NCBI RefSeq assembly: GCF_001651855.1
Contig: NZ_LNQC01000063.1
Coordinates: 1-64,000, forward strand
Direction of reading: 5' to 3'
DNA from: Sinorhizobium americanum
GTDB taxonomy: Bacteria; Pseudomonadota; Alphaproteobacteria; Rhizobiales; Rhizobiaceae
Length of the DNA: 64,000 nucleotides
Positions 16,536 through 28,174 of this stretch are shown here, one piece after another (position 1 is the stretch's first letter; each line of letters starts with the position of its first letter). The notes under the pieces were generated by a model. The model did not search any database. It was not told the DNA's origin and saw nothing but the letters and a program-made list of their open reading frames with translations. A program made the translations under genes and the position numbers.

Positions 16536-17657
16536 TCACCGGCCACGGTAGATCAGAGCGGCCGATGACTCTGCCGACAGCTGGTCCGCTTTGCGCGTCA
16601 GGCGCTCGCGCAGCGGCGATCGGATACAAACCGGATCCGTCGCGCTCGAATCTCCGGCAAGCGCCATCGCCTGGCAGCGGCAGCCGCCGAAATCGATCGT
16701 CTTGCGCTCGCAGGCCCGGCAGAGCTCCGGCATCCAGTCTTCACCGCGATAGGCGTTGAAGGCCTCGCTCTCGTACCAGATCTTCGCGAGCGAGCCCGCG
16801 CGGACGGTGTCGAAAGACAGGCTCGGGATCGTTTCGGCCGCATGGCACGGAAGCACGCGGCCTGACGGCGTGACGTTCAGGCCGACCCGTCCCCAGCCGC
16901 CCATGCACGCCTTCGGGTAAGTGGAGTGATAATCGGCCGGCACATAGTCGATCACCAGTATCCCCTGATATTTTTCGCGCGCCTCTGCCACGGTTTGCGA
17001 GGCACGGTCAGCCTGTTCGCGCGTCGGCAGCAACGCCCCCTTGTTGCGCTCGGCCCAGCCGTGAAATTGCACGGTTGCGACTTCGATACGACGCGCCTTC
17101 AGCCGGATCGCCAGCTCGATCATTTCGTCGAGCTCACCCATGTTCTGCCGGTGGCAGACGGCATTGACGGTCAGCGGAATCCCGGCATCCGCAACCCAGC
17201 CGGCAACGGCGATCTTCCGCTCGTAGCTGCCTCCATATCCGCTGATCCGGTCGGCGCTTTCGGGGGAAACGCCCTGGATGGAGAGCTGGATGTGATCAAG
17301 CCCCGCATCGGCCAGGCCCTCGATCCTGGCTGCCGTCAACCCAACACCCGACGTGATCAGGTTGGTATAAAGGCCGAGCGAAGCGGCCGCCTGCGTCAAC
17401 TCGACCAAATCCCGCCGCGCCGCCGGCTCCCCGCCCGACAGGTGCAGATGCAGGACACCAAGATCGGCGGCCTGCTCGAAGACGCCGATCCATTCCTTGG
17501 TCGAAAGCTCCTCTTTCGCCGGCATCAAGGCGATCGGATTGGAGCAATAGGGACAGGCGAGCGGACAGCGATGGGTCAGTTCCGCGAGCATCGCCATCGG
17601 CGGCGGTACACGCGAATCCCTGCCCGTATCGGCAGCCAAGGTGAGGGTCTCCGTCAT
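16536..17657 (-). CDS. pqqE: PqqE, radical SAM enzyme of PQQ biosynthesis
   Basis: Radical SAM protein that forms the Glu-Tyr carbon-carbon crosslink in PqqA, the first step of PQQ synthesis. The SAM-cluster cysteines are C31, C35, C38 (CPLACPYC); GGEPAARRDL is the SAM-binding segment. The C-terminal SPASM-type region holds auxiliary-cluster cysteines (KACMGG, LPCHAAE, ELCRACERK, GGCRCQ). 373 residues, normal length. It starts inside the stop of pqqD (ATGA overlap), last gene of pqqABCDE. Confidence 0.97.
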   Translation of the reverse strand: MTETLTLAADTGRDSRVPPPMAMLAELTHRCPLACPYCSNPIALMPAKEELSTKEWIGVFEQAADLGVLHLHLSGGEPAARRDLVELTQAAASLGLYTNLITSGVGLTAARIEGLADAGLDHIQLSIQGVSPESADRISGYGGSYERKIAVAGWVADAGIPLTVNAVCHRQNMGELDEMIELAIRLKARRIEVATVQFHGWAERNKGALLPTREQADRASQTVAEAREKYQGILVIDYVPADYHSTYPKACMGGWGRVGLNVTPSGRVLPCHAAETIPSLSFDTVRAGSLAKIWYESEAFNAYRGEDWMPELCRACERKTIDFGGCRCQAMALAGDSSATDPVCIRSPLRERLTRKADQLSAESSAALIYRGR

Positions 17658-17950
17658 TCGATGACCTCCAGCATGCGGCGAATGGAAAGCTCCTGGACGA
17701 AAGCCATGACGTCGGCGGCGATCTCGCCGACCGGCGCTTCGAACGTTTCGGCAAAGTCGGCAGCGATCTGGTCGAGGCTCCGATTGCCATCAAGGGCACC
17801 GACAATTGCGACAGCGATGTCGTCCAACGCCATGGCGCGTTCCGGCGCCAGCAGGACCGTTCGACCGCGAACCGAATCCTCGCGCAGCCGGACCCCACGT
17901 GCCAGTTTGACGACGCTTGAGCCGGAAATCACGGGCGCTTCGACGGTCAT
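17654..17950 (-). CDS. pqqD: PqqD, PqqA-binding chaperone
   Basis: 98-residue winged-helix RRE protein that binds the PqqA peptide and presents it to PqqE. Typical features: PRLARGVRLREDSVRG-like opening, VLLAPERAM and a conserved C-terminal VxxFVQEL helix. ATGA overlaps with pqqC upstream and pqqE downstream show tight translational coupling. Confidence 0.95.
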   Translation of the reverse strand: MTVEAPVISGSSVVKLARGVRLREDSVRGRTVLLAPERAMALDDIAVAIVGALDGNRSLDQIAADFAETFEAPVGEIAADVMAFVQELSIRRMLEVIE

Positions 17951-18714
17951 TCCGCGGCCTCCCTCGCGACCGGTTCACGGACTACCCCCTCCCGGCCGTC
18001 CCAGGCTCCAGGTGGAACACGCCCGGGGGTCACATAGGCTGAATAAAGCGCATCAAGCTGGGACCACAGGACATCCGTCTTGAAGGTGAGCGCCGCGGCG
18101 CCGGCATCCTGCTTTTCTCTCGTGTCGGCGTGATCGAGGACGTAGGCGAGACCGAATTCGACATCGCTCGGCGCCTCGTTCAGCCTCTGGCGGAAGTAGG
18201 CAAGCGCCGCCTCGTCGGCGAACGTATAGTGCTCCAGAAGCCCGGCAATGCGTTCCGAATGAATTTTCGGCGCAAAAAGTTCGGTAAGAGAGGATGCGAC
18301 GGCCTCGAGGAGCGGCCTCTCACGCACGAACGCCACGTAGGCGTCCACGGCAAAGCGGGTCGAAGGCAGAACGCCGCGTGTCGAGGCGACGTAGTCGGGA
18401 TCGAGCCCGACGGCCTCGGCAAGGCGCAGCCAGCGGCGGATGCCGCCGCCCTCCTCGGTGCCGCCGTCATGGTCTTCGATCCGCGAGCGCCAGGCCCGGC
18501 GCAGGTCGGGATCGTCGCAGCGCGACAGGAAGGCGGCGTCCTTCATCGGGATCCGGCTCTGGTAATAGTAGCGGTTGATCACCCAGGCGCGGACCTGCGA
18601 GATCGTACAGCGGCCGCCATGGAGCATCGCATGAAAGGGATGCTTGTCGTGATAGCGCTCCTTGCCGATTTCCAGAAGCCTGGCATGAAAAGCTTGCTTG
18701 TCGGTTGCCGTCAT
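17947..18714 (-). CDS. pqqC: PqqC, pyrroloquinoline-quinone synthase
   Basis: Cofactor-less oxidase that performs the final ring closure and eight-electron oxidation to PQQ. All-helical heme-oxygenase-like fold; conserved segments HPFHAMLHGG, VINRYYYQSRIPMKDAAFLSR, DGGTEEGGGIRRWLRLAEAVGL and ERIAGLLEHYTF. 255 residues from the ATG at 18714, which overlaps the pqqB stop by one base (TGATG); a longer in-frame start at 18771 lies inside pqqB and is rejected. Confidence 0.95.
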   Translation of the reverse strand: MTATDKQAFHARLLEIGKERYHDKHPFHAMLHGGRCTISQVRAWVINRYYYQSRIPMKDAAFLSRCDDPDLRRAWRSRIEDHDGGTEEGGGIRRWLRLAEAVGLDPDYVASTRGVLPSTRFAVDAYVAFVRERPLLEAVASSLTELFAPKIHSERIAGLLEHYTFADEAALAYFRQRLNEAPSDVEFGLAYVLDHADTREKQDAGAAALTFKTDVLWSQLDALYSAYVTPGRVPPGAWDGREGVVREPVAREAAE

Positions 18715-19625
18715 CACAGCCGGATCTCCATGCCGTCGAAGCCGACTTCGAAGCCGCGGCCTTCGACGCACTCGCGCTCGGCTCCGGCCCGCCAGATCGG
18801 GTTCGTGTTGTTGATGTGCACATAGATCTTTCGCCGGATGCCGAGGGCGCCCAGCGTAACGAGGCTGCCGCCTTTGCCATCAATCGGCATGTGTCCCATG
18901 CGCCGGCCCGTTTTGTGTCCCGTGCCGCTGGCGATCATTTCGTCATCGGTAAAGAGGGTGCCGTCGAAGAACAAGGCGTCGGCACCTCTGAGGCGCGTGC
19001 CAAGGGCGTCGCTCAGCATGCCACACCCAGGAACATAGAAAACGCGCTTGGAGCCGACGCGCAGCTCTATTCCGACAGTGTTCTCGCTCTCGACGTCAAG
19101 CTCCGGTTCGCCGTTTTCGAGAAAGAGCGGAACCTTGCCCGGGACCGCGAAGAGACGCGCCTCGAGTCCCTGAAGCGGGGCGAACGGCTCGTCGATCGCG
19201 ACGCTCCTCCGTGAAACCAGTTCGGGATCGAGAACGGCGAAGACGGGATTGTCGGCAAGGATCTGGCTGACGGCGGCGGTGGTGAAAACGGCCAAGGCCT
19301 GTTTTTCCCGTAACACGAGAAGGCCCGAGAGATGATCAATGTCACCATTGGTCAGCACTACGCTTTTGATGGGTGAGTGGCGCAGTCGGCGCGGTTGCAG
19401 GGGGCGATTGTCCTGGATTTGCTGGCGAATGTCCGGGGAGGCATTGAAGACAGCCCAGGCCTCCCCATCGAGACTGACCGCAAGCGACGATTGGGTCTGC
19501 GGCCGGAGCGAGGAGTCCGGGTCCCGTGCCATTGCACAGTTCAGACAACCGCAATTCCATTGCGGGAGACCGCCGCCGGCGGCGGCCCCCAGAACGATGA
19601 CACGAAGTTCGGGCTTTTCGTTCAC
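18714..19625 (-). CDS. pqqB: PqqB, metallo-beta-lactamase-fold protein of PQQ synthesis
   Basis: 303-residue member of the metallo-beta-lactamase fold, proposed hydroxylase acting on the PqqE product or Tyr. Visible: N-terminal LGAAAGGGLPQWNCGCLNC, TQSSLAV, and metal-site segment NGDIDHLSGLL; C-terminal HINNTNPI. It follows pqqA by 45 bases and overlaps pqqC. Confidence 0.96.
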   Translation of the reverse strand: MNEKPELRVIVLGAAAGGGLPQWNCGCLNCAMARDPDSSLRPQTQSSLAVSLDGEAWAVFNASPDIRQQIQDNRPLQPRRLRHSPIKSVVLTNGDIDHLSGLLVLREKQALAVFTTAAVSQILADNPVFAVLDPELVSRRSVAIDEPFAPLQGLEARLFAVPGKVPLFLENGEPELDVESENTVGIELRVGSKRVFYVPGCGMLSDALGTRLRGADALFFDGTLFTDDEMIASGTGHKTGRRMGHMPIDGKGGSLVTLGALGIRRKIYVHINNTNPIWRAGAERECVEGRGFEVGFDGMEIRL

Positions 19626-19670
19626 CGGGATACCTAATGAGTTGTGAGCCGAACGTCGCGCGGTTGAGCC

Positions 19671-19766
19671 TTAGAAGAGGATCGGTTCGTCCCCGTCCGC
19701 GGGCGCATAGCGGGTGATTTCCATAGCGCAGCTAACTTCGATGAATTTTGGTTTATGCCAGGACAT
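19671..19766 (-). CDS. pqqA: PqqA, PQQ precursor peptide
   Basis: 31-residue peptide beginning MSWHKPKF with the E16-x-x-x-Y20 pair inside CAMEITRYAPAD, the two residues fused to make PQQ. Preceded by GGAGGAGAC on the minus strand just before the ATG at 19766. It heads the pqqABCDE operon and supplies the cofactor for XoxF at 38118-39923. The C-terminal tail DGDEPILF is longer than in the 23-24 residue PqqA of methylotrophs, which is common in rhizobia. Confidence 0.93.
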   Translation of the reverse strand: MSWHKPKFIEVSCAMEITRYAPADGDEPILF

Positions 19767-20090
19767 GTCTCCTCCATTTGTCCAAAATGAGTGTGCCGCC
19801 CTGTGTTGCCGGCGCATCGCAACCAGGCCGAACACGAAACCAAGCTTTGCTATCAGAGCGTCGCCTGGGTGATTAGCCGGAGCAGCCTGTCGCCGTGCCG
19901 GCATACCCGGCCTCGCCATTGCCGGGTTCTCGCAAAAACCTTCTCCCGCAGACGGTCCTGAAGGCGCCGTTTGTGCGCGAGTCCTTCTTCCGCCAGGGTG
20001 AATGGTATCAACCGTCCTGGGGCCTCACAATTAAGACCAAGGTGGCGGTCGACAGCGATTTTCCGCGTTGGAGCCGGAACGGTGTCCGGC
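19767..20090. promoter_or_regulatory. Region between pqqA and cbbR, pqq promoter inside
   Basis: 324 bases with no supported gene. It must hold the pqqA promoter (minus strand) and the cbbR 3' end. No clear -35/-10 pair or inverted repeat was picked out by eye. Confidence 0.4.
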
Positions 20091-21032
20091 TCAACGGAAC
20101 GCGTTGAGGGGATAAGGCTTGCTCACCACCGGCAGATATCGCGCCCCGGACGCAAGTACGAACTGCTCGAAGGAGTGCATCGCCGGGGTCGCGACCCGGT
20201 CCGAGCGCGATACGGTGAACCATTGCCGGCGGATCGGCGTGTCGACCACGTCGAGAATGACCAGTCGACCGAGCTTCACCTCCTGCTCGATGGTATGGGC
20301 CGAGATGAAAGCGATCCCCAGGCCGGCGATAACTGCCTGCTTGATGGTCTCGTTCGAAGCGATCTCGGTGCCGAGCTCCTCCAACTTGTGCGGCGTGTCG
20401 CTCAGGAAGATCTCGAGCGAGATACGGGTCCCCGAGCCCTTTTCCCGCACCAGGAACTGTTCCTGCGCAATCCGTTCCCGCGAAATTTCCAGCCTGCCCG
20501 CAAGCGAATGCCCGGCGGGAGCAATGAAAACCAGCGGATGATCGCCGAACACCTGTGCGCGCACCTCGAAGTCGCGAGGCGGCCGCCCCATCAACGCGAT
20601 ATCGATTTCGTGGTCCCGCAATTTGCCGATAATTTCGGCGCGGTTGCCGATGAAGAGGTTGATCTCGATCGACGGAACCTGGTCGCGAAAGGCGGCAATC
20701 AGCTGCGGCGCGAAATATTTCCCGGTCGACACGACGCCGAGACGCAGACGGCCGGTTCGCAGCCCTTTGATGGCACCGATCGAATCCTCGAGACCGGCGA
20801 GGCTGTCCTCCACCGCGCGCGCCGCCTCGAGAAAGGCAAGACCGTAGGCGGTCGGGACCATGCCGCCCCGCGTGCGGTCGAACAGGGGGACATCGGCGTC
20901 CCGTTCGAGTTGCTGAATCTGCAAGGTGAGCGCTGGTCCGGTCAGCCCCAGCGCCTCGGCAGCCAGGTTGATCTTTCCCAGACGGCAAACGGCTTCGACC
21001 GTGCGAAGTTGGCGAATGGTCACGTTGCGCAT
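20091..21032 (-). CDS. cbbR: CbbR, LysR-type activator of the cbb operon
   Basis: 313-residue LysR regulator, divergent from cbbF. Helix-turn-helix: RQLRTVEAVCRLGKINLAAEALG with GPALTLQIQQLE. Effector domain has GVVSTGKYFAPQLIAAF, IALMGRPPRDFEV and REKGSGTRISLE, all typical of CbbR. It senses the Calvin cycle/redox state (NADPH or sugar-phosphate effectors in studied homologs) and activates cbb transcription from the shared intergenic region. Confidence 0.94.
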   Translation of the reverse strand: MRNVTIRQLRTVEAVCRLGKINLAAEALGLTGPALTLQIQQLERDADVPLFDRTRGGMVPTAYGLAFLEAARAVEDSLAGLEDSIGAIKGLRTGRLRLGVVSTGKYFAPQLIAAFRDQVPSIEINLFIGNRAEIIGKLRDHEIDIALMGRPPRDFEVRAQVFGDHPLVFIAPAGHSLAGRLEISRERIAQEQFLVREKGSGTRISLEIFLSDTPHKLEELGTEIASNETIKQAVIAGLGIAFISAHTIEQEVKLGRLVILDVVDTPIRRQWFTVSRSDRVATPAMHSFEQFVLASGARYLPVVSKPYPLNAFR

Positions 21033-21134
21033 CCCAAAGAATAAGAAAATCTAACTGCGAAAGTCAAATGAATAAATTTTACAAACCACACCTTTGAGCC
21101 ATTCTTGCCTGGACATCGTGTTGGAGGAGACGTC
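21033..21134. promoter_or_regulatory. cbbR-cbbF divergent promoter region
   Basis: 102 AT-rich bases between the divergent starts. A LysR-type T-N11-A motif with partial dyad symmetry is at 21042-21054 (TAAGA near one end, TCTAA at the other). The cbbF ribosome binding site GGAGGAG ends about 7 bases before its ATG. CbbR is expected to bind here; the operator has not been delimited. Confidence 0.55.
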
Positions 21135-22187
21135 ATGTCCGGCGCAACTCTCGAAGCTCATCTCGCTTCATACGCGGCTCACGGCGAGGACATCGCCCAA
21201 GACGTCGCTGCAATCGTGCAGAGGCTGGCGAAAGCCGCCCTTGATGTCCGCAAGATCGTCAGCCAGGGGGCGCTCGGCACTGCCTTAGGTGGAGTGCGGG
21301 ATGGCGGCCTCAATGCGGACGGGGACCTTCAGAAGGATCTTGATCTCCTCTCCGACGACCTGTTCCTGTCGTGCCTGCAGGGCGCGCCGGTCGCCTGCTA
21401 CGCCTCGGAAGAACTGGAAAATCCTGTCCTGCTCGATCCGAGTGCCCGCCTCGCGGTTGCCATCGATCCGCTCGACGGATCGTCGAATATCGACACCAAC
21501 ATCTCCATCGGCACGATCTTCTCTGTGCTTCCCGCCGCCAAGGGGCCGGAAGTGAACCCCTCCCAGTCCTTTCTGCAACCCGGAAACCGGCAGCTGGCGG
21601 CGGGCTTTTTCCTCTACGGAGCGCAAACCGCGCTGGTGCTCTCGCTCGGCAAGGGAACGGAGATCTTCGTCTTCTCCAGCCGGCTCGGCTGCTTCGTCGC
21701 GGCCTACAAATCGATCAGCATCCCGGACCGCACGAGCGAATTCGCCATCAACATGTCGAACTATCGACACTGGGAGGAAGCGATCCGCCTCTATGTCGAC
21801 GACTGCCTGGCGGGTTCGGATGGTCCGCGCGAGCGAGAATTCAACATGCGATGGATCGCTTCGCTTGTCGCCGAGACCTATCGGATACTGGTCCGCGGCG
21901 GAATCTTCCTTTACCCCAGCGACGGCCGGAGAGGCTATCATCAGGGGCGGTTGCGGCTGGTCTACGAGGCCAATCCGATCGCCTTCATAATCGAGAACGC
22001 TGGCGGCTCGGCCACGACTTGCCTTACCCGCATCCTCGATCTCGTCCCGGACAATCTGCACCAGCGCGTACCGCTGGCTTTCGGTTCGCGTCGCGAGGTA
22101 GCGCGCGTCGCCCGCTATCACGTCGACCCCAACATGATTGGCGAACGCGCACCGCTCTTCGGCAAGCGCGGCCTGTTCCGCGCCTGA
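21135..22187 (+). CDS. cbbF: Fructose-1,6-bisphosphatase class I (Calvin cycle)
   Basis: 350-residue class I FBPase. Metal and phosphate site motif DPLDGSSNIDTN is present, as are YASEELENP and the substrate segment RYIGSLV-equivalent MRWIASLVAETYRIL. It hydrolyses fructose-1,6-bisphosphate and often sedoheptulose-1,7-bisphosphate. The start at 21135 follows GGAGGAG; a TTG at 21105 is rejected. First gene of the cbb operon. Confidence 0.95.
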   Translation: MSGATLEAHLASYAAHGEDIAQDVAAIVQRLAKAALDVRKIVSQGALGTALGGVRDGGLNADGDLQKDLDLLSDDLFLSCLQGAPVACYASEELENPVLLDPSARLAVAIDPLDGSSNIDTNISIGTIFSVLPAAKGPEVNPSQSFLQPGNRQLAAGFFLYGAQTALVLSLGKGTEIFVFSSRLGCFVAAYKSISIPDRTSEFAINMSNYRHWEEAIRLYVDDCLAGSDGPREREFNMRWIASLVAETYRILVRGGIFLYPSDGRRGYHQGRLRLVYEANPIAFIIENAGGSATTCLTRILDLVPDNLHQRVPLAFGSRREVARVARYHVDPNMIGERAPLFGKRGLFRA

Positions 22188-22197
22188 GGAGATCTCG

Positions 22198-23067
22198 ATG
22201 TCAGCCAAGCACCCGATCATCTCCATCACCGGCTCGTCCGGCGCCGGCACCACGACCGTCAAGGACACGTTCGAGAAGATCTTCAAGCGCGAGAAAATCG
22301 CGGCGTCTTTCATCGAGGGCGACGCTTTCCATCGCTACGACCGCGAAACCATGCGCCGCAAGATAGCGGAGGAAAAAGCCCGTGGCGTCGACTTCACACA
22401 TTTCTCGGCCGACGCGAACGAACTGGAAATCCTGGAACGTGTCTTTGCGGAGTACGGCAGGCGCGGCGTCGGACGCACCCGTCACTACGTGCATGACGAC
22501 TCGGAGGCCGAAAAATACGGCGCTGCGCCCGGCACTTTCACGGAGTGGGAGGAATTCAGCGGAAGCGATCTCCTATTCTACGAGGGACTGCATGGCTGCG
22601 CCGTCACGGACATCGTCAATCTCGCCCAGCATTGCGATCTCAAGATCGGTGTCGTTCCGGTGATCAACCTCGAATGGATCCAGAAGATCCATCGCGACAA
22701 GGCGACGCGCGGCTACTCCACCGAGGCCGTGACCGACACGATCCTGCGGCGCATGCCCGACTATGTGAACTACATTTGTCCGCAGTTCTCGCAGACGGAT
22801 ATCAATTTCCAGCGCGTGCCGATCGTCGACACGTCCAATCCCTTCATCGCCCGCTGGATCCCGACGGCGGCCGAGTCCATCCTGGTCATCCGCTTCGCCA
22901 AGCCGCAAAGCATCGATTTCCCCTACCTGCTGTCGATGCTCAATAACAGCTTCATGTCGCGCGCCAATTCCATCGTGGTGCCGGGCGACAAGCTCGATCT
23001 CGCCATGCAGCTGATCTTCACCCCGCTCATCCACAAGCTGCTCGAGCGCAAACACCGCATGTCGTGA
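22198..23067 (+). CDS. cbbP: Phosphoribulokinase
   Basis: Proteobacterial-type PRK of 289 residues that makes ribulose-1,5-bisphosphate. P-loop GSSGAGTTT near the N-terminus, then [18 protein letters not shown], and [10 protein letters not shown] (Walker B-like). ATG at 22198 lies 10 bases after cbbF with GAGGAG upstream. This short class is allosterically activated by NADH in studied members. Confidence 0.96.
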   Translation: MSAKHPIISITGSSGAGTTTVKDTFEKIFKREKIAASFIEGDAFHRYDRETMRRKIAEEKARGVDFTHFSADANELEILERVFAEYGRRGVGRTRHYVHDDSEAEKYGAAPGTFTEWEEFSGSDLLFYEGLHGCAVTDIVNLAQHCDLKIGVVPVINLEWIQKIHRDKATRGYSTEAVTDTILRRMPDYVNYICPQFSQTDINFQRVPIVDTSNPFIARWIPTAAESILVIRFAKPQSIDFPYLLSMLNNSFMSRANSIVVPGDKLDLAMQLIFTPLIHKLLERKHRMS

Positions 23068-23077
23068 GGAGAACACC

Positions 23078-25138
23078 ATGAATGTTTCGCAGCAGATCGA
23101 AACCCCAACTGTCGCATCGGAGCGCAACATGGCAGATGCCATCCGGTTTCTCGCCATGGATGCGGTTCAGAAGGCCAATTCCGGCCACCCCGGCATGCCG
23201 ATGGGCATGGCCGACGCGGTAACCGTCCTCTTCAACCGCTTTATCAGGATCGACCCGTCGCTCCCCGACTGGCCGGATCGCGACCGTTTCGTGCTATCGG
23301 CCGGCCATGGCTCGATGCTGCTTTATGCGATCCACCACCTGATGGGCTTCGCCGACATGCCCATGGCCGAGCTATCGGCCTTCCGTCAACTCTGTTCGAA
23401 AACCGCCGGCCATCCGGAATACGGCCACGCCCTCGGCATCGAGACCACCACCGGTCCGCTCGGCCAGGGGATCGCAACCGCCATCGGCATGGCAATTGCC
23501 GAACAGATGATGACCGCGCGCTTTTCAAGCTCGCTCTGCAATCATTTCACCTATGTCGTCGCTGGCGACGGCTGCCTGCAGGAGGGCATCAGCCACGAAG
23601 CGATCGACCTTGCCGGGCACCTTAAGCTGCGCAAGCTCGTCGTACTCTGGGACGACAACCGGATCTCGATCGACGGCTCCACCGATCTTTCCACCTCGAT
23701 GAACCAGCTTGCGCGTTTCCGCGCAGCTGGTTGGGATGCGCAAGCCGTCGATGGTCACGATCCTGAGGCCGTGGCTAAGGCGATCGAGCGGGCGCGTCGC
23801 ACCCGCAAGCCGTCGCTGATTGCCTGCCGCACCCGGATCGGCAAGGGTGCTGCCAGCATGGAAGGCTCGCACAAGACCCATGGCGCGGCGCTCGGCGACA
23901 AGGAAATCGCGGCCACCCGCGAAACGCTCGGCTGGCCGCATCCGCCCTTCTTCGTGCCGCCCGAGATCAAGTCTGCCTGGGAAAGGGTGGCGCTGCGAGG
24001 CCGCATGACCCGCGAGTCATGGGAAATCCGTCTTGACGCCTCGCGCTCGAAGAAGCGCTACGAACAGACCGTCGGACGACAGCTGGACGCCGAGTTCGCC
24101 CCACTGCTGGCCAAATTCCGGGCCGCGCACCGCGCAAGATCCACGAAGGTCGCAACGCGGCAGGCCTCGCAGATGGCGCTTGAGGTCATCAATGGAACGA
24201 CGGCCTTGACGATCGGTGGCTCGGCCGATCTCACCGGATCCAACTTGACGATGACGTCGCAGACCCAAGCCATCCAGCCCGGCAATTTCAACGGCCGCTA
24301 CCTGCATTACGGTATCCGTGAGCACGCCATGGCGGCGGCCATGAACGGCATAGCCTTGCATGGTGGTTTCATTCCATATGGCGGCACTTTTCTGGTCTTC
24401 TCCGACTATGCGCGTGGTGCGATGCGTCTGTCGGCGCTGATGGGCCTTCCGGTCATATATGTTTTGACGCATGATTCCATCGGCCTCGGCGAGGACGGGC
24501 CGACCCATCAGCCGGTCGAGCATCTCGCCATGCTGCGCGCCACGCCGAACCTCAACGTCTTCAGGCCCGCCGACATCATCGAGACCGCAGAATGCTGGGA
24601 GATCGCGCTCGGCGAAAGGAGCAGGCCGAGCGTCCTTGCGCTTTCGCGGCAGGCCTTGCCGATGCTGCGCCGGACGGACGGGGAGGAGAATCTGTCGTCG
24701 CTCGGTGCCTATGTCCTGATGGAGGCGCAGGGCCCCCGCGACCTCACGCTCCTTGCCACCGGATCCGAGGTCGAGATCGCCGTTGCCGCGGCTGAACGCT
24801 TGCAGGTGGAGGAAGGCATCGAAGCGGCGGTGGTTTCGATGCCATGCTGGGAGAAATTCGAGGTCCAGGACCCGTCCTATCAAACGCAGGTGCTAGGAGA
24901 CGCCCCACGCATTGCCATAGAGGCGGCCGGGCGCCTCGGATGGGATCGGTGGATGGGACCGGATGGCACCTTCGTCGGCATGACCGGCTTCGGCGCGTCG
25001 GCGCCGGCGGCAGACCTCTACCGGCATTTCGGCATCACCGCCGACCGTGTCGTTGCCGAAGCACTGAAGCTTCTCCGCAAACCATTACCGGAAAAGCCGC
25101 TTACCAGGCCCCCGTACCGGTCCGCAAACGGCGCATAA
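23078..25138 (+). CDS. cbbT: Transketolase
   Basis: 686-residue thiamine-diphosphate transketolase for the regenerative phase. Landmarks: [13 protein letters not shown] near the N-terminus, the ThDP motif [15 protein letters not shown] to [11 protein letters not shown], the central catalytic region [14 protein letters not shown], and [23 protein letters not shown] ribosome binding site sits before the ATG. Probably an isoenzyme of a housekeeping tkt elsewhere. Confidence 0.96.
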   Translation: MNVSQQIETPTVASERNMADAIRFLAMDAVQKANSGHPGMPMGMADAVTVLFNRFIRIDPSLPDWPDRDRFVLSAGHGSMLLYAIHHLMGFADMPMAELSAFRQLCSKTAGHPEYGHALGIETTTGPLGQGIATAIGMAIAEQMMTARFSSSLCNHFTYVVAGDGCLQEGISHEAIDLAGHLKLRKLVVLWDDNRISIDGSTDLSTSMNQLARFRAAGWDAQAVDGHDPEAVAKAIERARRTRKPSLIACRTRIGKGAASMEGSHKTHGAALGDKEIAATRETLGWPHPPFFVPPEIKSAWERVALRGRMTRESWEIRLDASRSKKRYEQTVGRQLDAEFAPLLAKFRAAHRARSTKVATRQASQMALEVINGTTALTIGGSADLTGSNLTMTSQTQAIQPGNFNGRYLHYGIREHAMAAAMNGIALHGGFIPYGGTFLVFSDYARGAMRLSALMGLPVIYVLTHDSIGLGEDGPTHQPVEHLAMLRATPNLNVFRPADIIETAECWEIALGERSRPSVLALSRQALPMLRRTDGEENLSSLGAYVLMEAQGPRDLTLLATGSEVEIAVAAAERLQVEEGIEAAVVSMPCWEKFEVQDPSYQTQVLGDAPRIAIEAAGRLGWDRWMGPDGTFVGMTGFGASAPAADLYRHFGITADRVVAEALKLLRKPLPEKPLTRPPYRSANGA

Positions 25139-25168
25139 CGTCGTCACAACATCGCAGGAGGTTTGACC

Positions 25169-26248
25169 ATGGCCCGCATCACGCTCCGCCAATTGCTCGA
25201 TCACGCCGCCGAGCGCATCTATGGCGTGCCGGCATTCAACATCAACAATATGGAACAGGGGCTGGCGATCATGGAAGCGGCACGCGGCTGCGATGCTCCC
25301 GTGATCCTACAGGTTTCGCGCGGTGCGCGCTCCTATGCGAACGACATCATGCTCGCCAAGATGATGGAGGCGCTCGAAGCGATGTATCCGGACATCCCTC
25401 TCTGCATCCATCAGGATCACGGCAACAACGTCGCGACCTGCCTCACGGCGATCCAGCACGGCTTCACCTCTGTGATGATGGACGGATCGTTGAAGGAGGA
25501 TGCAAAGACCCCCGCCGACTACGCCTACAACGCCGCGATCACTGCGGAAGTGAGCCGCCTCGCCCACATGGTTGGCGCCTCCGTCGAGGGTGAACTCGGC
25601 TGCCTCGGATCGCTCGAAACCGGCCATGGCGAGGCCGAGGATGGGCACGGCTTCGAAGGCGCGCTCGACCGGTCGCAGCTCCTGACCGACCCGGACGAGG
25701 CCGCCCGTTTTGTCGCAGAAACCGAGGTCGATGCGCTGGCCGTCGCCATCGGTACATCGCACGGCGCCTATAAGTTTACCCGCAAGCCGACCGGCGACGT
25801 GCTCGCCATGGACGTGATCGAAAGGATCCACGATCGGCTGCCGAATACCCACATCGTCATGCACGGTTCCTCCTCAGTGCCGCAGGAATGGCAGGATGTC
25901 TTCAATGCCCATGGCGGCGAGATGCGCGAGACCTACGGCGTGCCGGTCGAGGAGATCGTGCGCGGCATTCGCTTCGGCGTCCGCAAGGTGAACATCGATA
26001 CCGACCTGCGTCTCGCGGCGGCGGCGGCCTTCCGCCGGATCGCCAATACGAGCCGGAGCGAATTCGACCCTCGCAAATTCCTGAAGCCTGCCATGGACGC
26101 CATGTCGGCCGTCTGCAAGGCCCGATTCGAGGCCTTCGGTACCGCCGGCAACGCATCCCGCATCAAGGTCGTACCGATTTCGGAGATGGCCCGCCGCTAT
26201 GCCAGCGGCTCGCTGAAACCCCAGACGGCGCGGTCGCAGGCCGCCTGA
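25169..26248 (+). CDS. cbbA: Fructose/sedoheptulose-bisphosphate aldolase, class II
   Basis: 359-residue Zn-dependent class II aldolase of the CbbA type. Zinc and catalytic segments: [35 protein letters not shown], and [10 protein letters not shown]. Start ATG 25169 is preceded by AGGAGG (25157-25162); an upstream TTG at 25163 is rejected. Supplies FBP and SBP to CbbF. Confidence 0.95.
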   Translation: MARITLRQLLDHAAERIYGVPAFNINNMEQGLAIMEAARGCDAPVILQVSRGARSYANDIMLAKMMEALEAMYPDIPLCIHQDHGNNVATCLTAIQHGFTSVMMDGSLKEDAKTPADYAYNAAITAEVSRLAHMVGASVEGELGCLGSLETGHGEAEDGHGFEGALDRSQLLTDPDEAARFVAETEVDALAVAIGTSHGAYKFTRKPTGDVLAMDVIERIHDRLPNTHIVMHGSSSVPQEWQDVFNAHGGEMRETYGVPVEEIVRGIRFGVRKVNIDTDLRLAAAAAFRRIANTSRSEFDPRKFLKPAMDAMSAVCKARFEAFGTAGNASRIKVVPISEMARRYASGSLKPQTARSQAA

Positions 26249-26261
26249 GCCCATCGACTAA

Positions 26262-27740
<1,479 letters not shown>

Positions 27741-27771
27741 CATATAGCAAGTAGCAAGAAGGAGAGACGAC

Positions 27772-28161
27772 ATGCGTATCACCCAGGGATGCTTCTCGTT
27801 CCTGCCGGACCTAACCGATGAGCAGATAACCGCGCAGGTGGAGTATTGCCTCGGCAGGGGCTGGGCGATCGGCGTCGAGCATACCAATGACCCCCACCCC
27901 CGCAACACCTATTGGGAAATGTGGGGCAACCCGATGTTCGACCTGAGGGACGCCAAGGGCGTGATGATGGAACTGGAGGATTGCCGCAAGGCGCACCCGC
28001 AGGACTACATCCGCCTCAATGCCTTCGATTCCAGCCGCGGCCTCGAGACCGTGACGATGTCCTTCATCGTCAACCGACCCGACAACGAACCGGAACTCAG
28101 AATGACGCGGGCCGAGAGCCGCGGGCGCGGCCAGCGCTATGCCTGGGAAACGCAGCGGTAG
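27772..28161 (+). CDS. cbbS: RuBisCO small subunit
   Basis: 129-residue small subunit beginning [14 protein letters not shown], with [23 protein letters not shown] characteristic of red-type small subunits and a C-terminal beta-hairpin extension. AAGGAG ribosome binding site before the ATG. Forms L8S8 with CbbL. Confidence 0.97.
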   Translation: MRITQGCFSFLPDLTDEQITAQVEYCLGRGWAIGVEHTNDPHPRNTYWEMWGNPMFDLRDAKGVMMELEDCRKAHPQDYIRLNAFDSSRGLETVTMSFIVNRPDNEPELRMTRAESRGRGQRYAWETQR

Positions 28162-28174
28162 AAGGAGTTGACAG